Notes under the pieces: generated by a model | The model's input: the letters and a program-made list of their open reading frames with translations, nothing else | What the model was told of the DNA's origin: nothing | Databases searched by the model: none | Made by a program: the position numbers and the translations under genes | Shown: piece by piece, positions 19,834-22,588 of the stretch | Numbering within the stretch: the stretch's first letter is position 1 | Layout of the letters: every line of letters begins with the position of its first letter | Virus record (IMG/VR): IMGVR_UViG_3300025872_002014 | Span: 1-22,588 of that record | Length of the DNA: 22,588 nt | Strand: one strand, 5' to 3' | Source: a virus

Positions 19834-19862
19834 AGTATAGCAAAAATGGGCGACCCTGTCAA
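19834..19862 (-). promoter_or_regulatory. sigma70 promoter, repeated unit copy 4
   Basis: TTGACA, 17-bp spacer (GGGTCGCCCATTTTTGC), TATACT and the leader ACAGTAGACAACAAGGAGCA. It drives the 29-aa peptide and the separate MNERIRE paralogue. Confidence 0.9.
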
Positions 19863-19864
19863 GT

Positions 19865-20047
19865 TCAGGGCCATTGTTGTTTTTCTGCCACACGCTCCAA
19901 AACAATGACCTGTTTTTCCAAGAGTTGGCACCCATCTACCAAGTGATTGGTGATCGCTAGGGTGCCATCAATTTCGCATAGATTATGTATAGCCTGATAC
20001 AACAGACTCAGGGTGATTTCCAATTTGGGTAAATCTTGTACAGTCAT
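19865..20047 (-). CDS. Small helical protein, 60 aa
   Basis: MTVQDLPKLEITLSLLYQAI and CQLLEKQVIVLERVAEKQQ are long amphipathic helices that could form a coiled-coil dimer. CCAGGAG precedes the ATG. It has its own promoter and a structured leader of about 80 nt. Function unknown. Confidence 0.72.
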   Translation of the reverse strand: MTVQDLPKLEITLSLLYQAIHNLCEIDGTLAITNHLVDGCQLLEKQVIVLERVAEKQQWP

Positions 20048-20060
20048 TTCAAACTCCTGG

Positions 20061-20125
20061 GTAGCAAAGTAGCAGCACAGGGATCATCTGCCGGAGCAAT
20101 TTGTCTGTTCGTCCCTGTTTGCTAC
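20061..20125 (-). promoter_or_regulatory. Structured 5' leader hairpin
   Basis: On the minus strand GTAGCAAACAGGGA can pair with TCCCTG...TTTGCTAC (8 + 6 bp with a 9-nt bulge). It starts a few bases after the predicted transcription start and ends next to the CCAGGAG site of the 60-aa gene. It could protect the mRNA or control translation. Confidence 0.5.
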
Positions 20126-20134
20126 TATGATCAT

Positions 20135-20163
20135 AGTATAGCACAAATGAATAACCCGCACAA
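20135..20163 (-). promoter_or_regulatory. sigma70 promoter overlapping a hairpin
   Basis: The -10 TATACT is 17 bp from TTGTGC, a half-matching -35. The surrounding TGCTATACTATG resembles the repeated promoter units, but the leader differs. The -35 lies within the hairpin at 20150-20176. Confidence 0.68.
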
Positions 20164-20176
20164 CTGGCGGGTTATT
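20150..20176 (-). terminator. Perfect hairpin after the QGVAE gene, probable terminator
   Basis: AATAACCCGC and GCGGGTTATT form a 10-bp perfect stem with a 7-nt loop, about 27 nt after the stop of the modular gene. On the minus strand CATTTG follows rather than a full U tract, so termination may be partial. Confidence 0.5.
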
Positions 20177-20203
20177 GAGATGTGTTGCTGGAAAACAACA
20201 CTG

Positions 20204-20938
20204 CTAAGAGCCTTTTGCCACACCTTGCTGTTTAGATTTTTGTTGATCTTTGTTTTGTTGATCTTTGTTTTGTTGACGCTGTGCTCTTTGCTTTTCGTTC
20301 TTTTTCTTTCGTGCTACTTCTTTTTGAGCATCAGTCCATGTATCGTGCCCCCATTGGTCAAATCCCCAGCCTTCCGAGACACCTTGCTTCAACTGTGATA
20401 GTATTTGTTCTTTTTGTTTTTGTAACTCTTGTCTTTTCTTGACGAATGATACGCTGTTAGGTTCACCAACTGGACCACCCCTCATTAATTTTAGCTTTTG
20501 ATTAATTGATTGAAGTTGTGAGTGTAATTCTTCTTTGCCTTCCGCCACACCTTGCTTCTTACCCTGTTCATAGCCTTTCTTGTATTGGCCGTGTTCTTGT
20601 TGTTCACCTGGTTGATCATATGGATTATCATATGGACGACCTTTTTTAGCATCTGCTCGCCCTTGATCGTATGGAGTTGGCATACCTGGATTGCCAGTGC
20701 CTCTTAAGCCTTCCGCCACACCTTGCTCTGCTTTTTTCTCTTGCTCTCTACGCTTCGCATAGTCGCTTGTTTGAGCAGGTGCTTTTTTACGAGCAGGACG
20801 CTTACCACTTATGATACCTTCTTCACGCTCTCTGCGACGGAAATAATCTGAAGTCTCCGCCACACCTTGCTGTTTTTTACTCTCTTGTTTTCTACCACGC
20901 AAGTAGTGTGAGTTTTCAGTAATTTCTCTTGCTTTCAT
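20204..20938 (-). CDS. Modular low-complexity protein built of QGVAE-joined segments, 244 aa
   Basis: Five copies of (K/E)QGVAE or a close variant (GVSE, GVAK) cut the protein into segments of about 25-55 residues. The segments differ: a start MKAREITENSHYLRGRKQ; a TSDYFRRREREE / TSDYAKRREQEK duplication with ARKKAPA; GNPGMPTPYDQGRADAKKGR with a DNPYDQPGEQQEHG stretch; a helical LHSQLQSINQKLKLM part; and a tail with NKDQQNKDQQ repeats. It is very hydrophilic, charged and probably disordered. No enzyme motif is seen. The repeats are conserved at DNA level. A late-like promoter precedes it and a hairpin follows. Role unknown; virion or scaffold association is a guess. Confidence 0.8.
   Translation of the reverse strand: MKAREITENSHYLRGRKQESKKQQGVAETSDYFRRREREEGIISGKRPARKKAPAQTSDYAKRREQEKKAEQGVAEGLRGTGNPGMPTPYDQGRADAKKGRPYDNPYDQPGEQQEHGQYKKGYEQGKKQGVAEGKEELHSQLQSINQKLKLMRGGPVGEPNSVSFVKKRQELQKQKEQILSQLKQGVSEGWGFDQWGHDTWTDAQKEVARKKKNEKQRAQRQQNKDQQNKDQQKSKQQGVAKGS
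20211..20872 (-). repeat. Dispersed 20-bp repeat encoding QGVAE, five copies
   Basis: Minus-strand AAGCAAGGTGTGGCGGAAGG or variants occur at about 20211-20230, 20369-20389, 20537-20557, 20708-20728 and 20853-20872. Spacing is about 145-170 bp. Copies 3 and 4 are identical over the core and the others differ by a few bases. The segments between them are unrelated in sequence. Confidence 0.85.
20242..20276 (-). repeat. 15-bp tandem repeat, over two units
   Basis: On the plus strand GTTGATCTTTGTTTT occurs twice in a row followed by a partial third, coding NKDQQ repeats near the C-terminus of the modular gene. It is a likely site of slippage. Confidence 0.8.
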
Positions 20939-20958
20939 ATTTGGATCCTAATATATTT

Positions 20959-20966
20959 TATTTATT
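20959..20966 (-). promoter_or_regulatory. T4-late-like box before the QGVAE gene
   Basis: AATAAATA on the minus strand, about 20 nt before the ATG at 20938 and at the end of the preceding gene, differs from the late consensus by one base. The A/T-rich context makes chance occurrence possible. Confidence 0.38.
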
Positions 20967-21288
20967 ACTGAGCCAATTTTAGCATGAGTTGATAATGATC
21001 CCAGGCTGCTGCCACAGCAGGAACACGCAGTCTGAGATCAAGTTCTCTGCTTATTTCAATCTGGTTCATGTAGCGTTCAGTTTGAAGTTGATTTAATTCG
21101 CGTAGATGATTGTCCAATAACTGAGCTTTGCTATGAGTCATTATGAGTTCCAAGCCAGGTTCATGCCGCAGGTCCTGAGTGGAGTGCGAGATATCATCGC
21201 GATAACTAGACCAATCCAGAACAGGATCACTGCGAACAGGTATGCGAACTTCGGTGATTTTATGTGTGTATTTAAGTAAACATTTCAT
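20965..21288 (-). CDS. Hypothetical protein, 107 aa
   Basis: It begins MKCLLKYTHKITEVRIPVRS, has a helical second half (HLRELNQLQTERYMNQIEIS) and ends VAAAWDHYQLMLKLAQ. No family is recognised; the C-terminal helix pattern AWxxYQLxLK recalls small proteins of aquatic T4-like phages, unverified. It lies one base from the gene before it. Confidence 0.75.
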   Translation of the reverse strand: MKCLLKYTHKITEVRIPVRSDPVLDWSSYRDDISHSTQDLRHEPGLELIMTHSKAQLLDNHLRELNQLQTERYMNQIEISRELDLRLRVPAVAAAWDHYQLMLKLAQ

Positions 21289-21289
21289 A

Positions 21290-21619
21290 TTAGTTCCATT
21301 TCATAGCAAAATAACTGGCCCAAGATTCACGCCATGGAGCGAATTCTATGCCTATGTGCGTGTCAGCCATGTTGTCAACGGGATAATGCCACTGCCAATC
21401 TACGCCCTGTTCGCCCACTAGTTGTTCTAGTTCAGGGCGATAGTGATCGTTGGGATCGGCACTGTAGATTTCTTGTCGTACTGTGCCCAGGCCGGGATCC
21501 CACTTGGCATGATCGTGATCTATTGGGACAGCACCAATTGGCCAACGCACCATGATCATGGTTTTCTTACAGAACCGAAACATCAAACGGCGTTGCCATT
21601 GCACCATTTTAGAGCCCAT
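21290..21619 (-). CDS. Hypothetical protein, 109 aa
   Basis: The sequence has a basic start (MVQWQRRLMFRFCKKTMIMV), then DPGLGTVRQEIYSADPNDHY and ends ESWASYFAMKWN. The MKWN end resembles the ALKWC, KLKWT and LLRWG ends of the next three genes. The start could also be ATG 21607. It overlaps the upstream gene by 37 nt. Confidence 0.72.
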   Translation of the reverse strand: MGSKMVQWQRRLMFRFCKKTMIMVRWPIGAVPIDHDHAKWDPGLGTVRQEIYSADPNDHYRPELEQLVGEQGVDWQWHYPVDNMADTHIGIEFAPWRESWASYFAMKWN

Positions 21620-21891
21620 ATTATGACATCATCCTTATCGGAAAAACCCCACCACTCAACCCCATTTTCTTCATCGCTGCTGTAGCAACCGCATGTGCCT
21701 GATAAATTCTCATCACACCATTCCCAAAACGATTCGGGATCCGACCAAACCAAAGGTTCAACAGCAATAAACCACTCTGAACGATACTCGAACTCGCGTT
21801 CATGTACCCATAACTCGCTGCTATCGTCGCCTAGCCCTGGCTTGACTTGATTCCAGTATTCTACAAATTGCTGGCGTGTGGCTATGTCCAT
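21583..21891 (-). CDS. Trp-rich hypothetical protein, 102 aa
   Basis: It is unusually rich in Trp and acidic residues (SEWFIAVEPLVWSDPESFWE, WCDENLSGTCGCYSSDEENG) and ends FSDKDDVIIWALKWCNGNAV. Four cysteines lie in the C-terminal half. It belongs to the run of small genes with a hydrophobic-Lys/Arg-Trp end block. Function unknown. Confidence 0.73.
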   Translation of the reverse strand: MDIATRQQFVEYWNQVKPGLGDDSSELWVHEREFEYRSEWFIAVEPLVWSDPESFWEWCDENLSGTCGCYSSDEENGVEWWGFSDKDDVIIWALKWCNGNAV

Positions 21892-22223
21892 TTTAATTTA
21901 TACCATGCCAGTTCATCATCATCTCGTATGTATATTTTTGACTTGACTGGGTAGTTAGCATCAAATAACCAAGCCCAATGCGGATTGACCAGTGATCTGT
22001 ACTCTCCTTCGTTGGTATACCAAAGATGGTTCCATAACTCTAGTTCTTCACTTAAACCCCATGCGTCAACACACCATTCTCGTATTTTGAGAAATCCCAT
22101 GCGATTAGCACCACAGTCAATCATCCAGCGAAAGTTTTCATGTCCACGATACCTACCATCTAGCTTGACCAGGTGAGGTCTTGGATAAAACTTAGAGACT
22201 TCAATGTCGGCGAACCTAGTCAT
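21882..22223 (-). CDS. Hypothetical protein, 113 aa
   Basis: I use ATG 22223 behind GGGGA; a TTG four codons earlier would overlap the preceding gene. It begins MTRFADIEVSKFYPRPHLVK, contains NFRWMIDCGANRMGFLKIRE and WNHLWYTNEGEYRSL, and ends DDDELAWYKLKWT with the shared end block. Unrecognised. Confidence 0.72.
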   Translation of the reverse strand: MTRFADIEVSKFYPRPHLVKLDGRYRGHENFRWMIDCGANRMGFLKIREWCVDAWGLSEELELWNHLWYTNEGEYRSLVNPHWAWLFDANYPVKSKIYIRDDDELAWYKLKWT

Positions 22224-22225
22224 GA

Positions 22226-22453
22226 TTATCCCCAACGCAGCAAAAACGCAGTGACTTCGGCTTCAGTGCGAAATCTAAATTGATCAAAACTCATACGCTG
22301 CCCACAGTTGTTATCCTGACACCACGCTCCTACCTCATCGAGGTCATCTTCAGTAACCATTTTGAATTCCGTAGGCCTAGATGCTGCGAAAAACTCACAA
22401 TGCAGCCAAAGATATCTACTGTCTATTCTGATTCTATGCCAAGCCAGTGCCAT
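22226..22453 (-). CDS. Hypothetical protein, 75 aa
   Basis: Segments are MALAWHRIRIDSRYLWLHCE, DLDEVGAWCQDNNCGQ and the end block FRTEAEVTAFLLRWG. Its start overlaps the upstream stop by TAATG. It is a further member of the run with similar C-terminal ends. Confidence 0.73.
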   Translation of the reverse strand: MALAWHRIRIDSRYLWLHCEFFAASRPTEFKMVTEDDLDEVGAWCQDNNCGQRMSFDQFRFRTEAEVTAFLLRWG

Positions 22454-22588
22454 TACCAGTTGGAATTTTCTTGTGGTGGATCGGGCAAGCGAGTGTAGTT
22501 CAGCACATTGCCTGTGCCATACTGTGACTCACCTAGTAATTTAGCAGCATAATCATTCTCTGCGTAGACAATGGTATTAGCAGTCTGA
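22453..22588 (-). CDS. 3' end of a gene cut by the window edge
   Basis: The last 44 codons of an open frame enter from the right edge, reading TIVYAENDYAAKLLGESQYG, then NVLNYTRLPDPPQENSNW and a TAA that overlaps the next ATG (TAATG). The start lies outside the window and the product is unknown. Confidence 0.7.
   Translation of the reverse strand, partial: QTANTIVYAENDYAAKLLGESQYGTGNVLNYTRLPDPPQENSNW

Noticed and set aside
20211-20872. CRISPR-like array (regularly spaced repeats)
   Set aside because: Repeats are in frame within one coding sequence, spacers are about 145-170 bp and no cas genes are near.
21334-21685. Plus-strand frames near 21.4 kb
   Set aside because: They mirror minus-strand genes that have coupled starts; no RBS or promoter supports plus-strand coding.
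1-22588. Window as ordinary bacterial chromosome
   Set aside because: dnaK, iscU and infA look bacterial, but their order, the single coding strand, overlapping tiny genes and late-type promoter boxes fit a phage better. Without structural genes this stays an inference.

Overview
All supported genes lie on the minus strand, in tightly packed, overlapping transcription units of short genes. I read the window as part of the genome of a large T4-like (myovirus-type) tailed phage of a proteobacterium, probably aquatic. The evidence is the gene density, many start/stop overlaps (ATGA or TAATG), dozens of tiny unknown genes, a homing-endonuclease gene, boxes matching or nearly matching the T4 late promoter TATAAATA, and many consensus sigma70 promoters (TTGACA, 17 bp, TATAMT). 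No capsid, tail, replication or integrase gene is present, so the phage assignment is an inference. The Azoarcus-type tRNA intron and the proteobacterial look of IscU, IF-1 and DnaK suggest a beta- or gammaproteobacterial host.

Reading in the direction of transcription (right to left): 22.6-20.2 kb holds small unknown genes and a modular gene whose segments are joined by a five-times-repeated QGVAE element. 20.2-18.4 kb holds five sigma70 promoters, four of which share a promoter-leader unit, each driving one to three very short genes. 18.4-13.7 kb is an array of at least eight MNERIRELAEQ...HFGVEE paralogues interleaved with tiny membrane peptides. Many joints share the sequence CGGAGTTGAAGAATGA, which serves as C-terminal codons, Shine-Dalgarno and next start at once. 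13.8-12.6 kb has two short basic proteins and a metallophosphoesterase.

At 12.6-11.7 kb a PD-(D/E)XK homing endonuclease runs into a tRNA-Ile(CAU) gene that is split by a 198-nt group I intron of the Azoarcus IC3 type. The endonuclease stop codon lies on the 5' splice site. Its ribosome-binding site is in an 11-bp hairpin with a late-promoter-like box in the loop, as in the T4 I-TevI gene.

11.7-6.3 kb encodes a HAD phosphatase, four glycosyltransferases, a GNAT-like acetyltransferase, a probable virion-associated protein, and an IscA/IscU pair for Fe-S cluster assembly with its own consensus promoter. 6.3-3.2 kb encodes translation factor IF-1 (TTG start), an Fe/Mn superoxide dismutase and a multi-pass membrane protein. 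3.1-0.3 kb is a proteostasis unit: full-length DnaK, an Hsp20 and the N-degron adaptor ClpS.

Taken together, the recognisable genes look like auxiliary functions that support host physiology during infection (folding and degradation, oxidative stress, Fe-S repair, translation, surface sugar modification). The rest is rapidly evolving accessory DNA with signs of cassette-like duplication.
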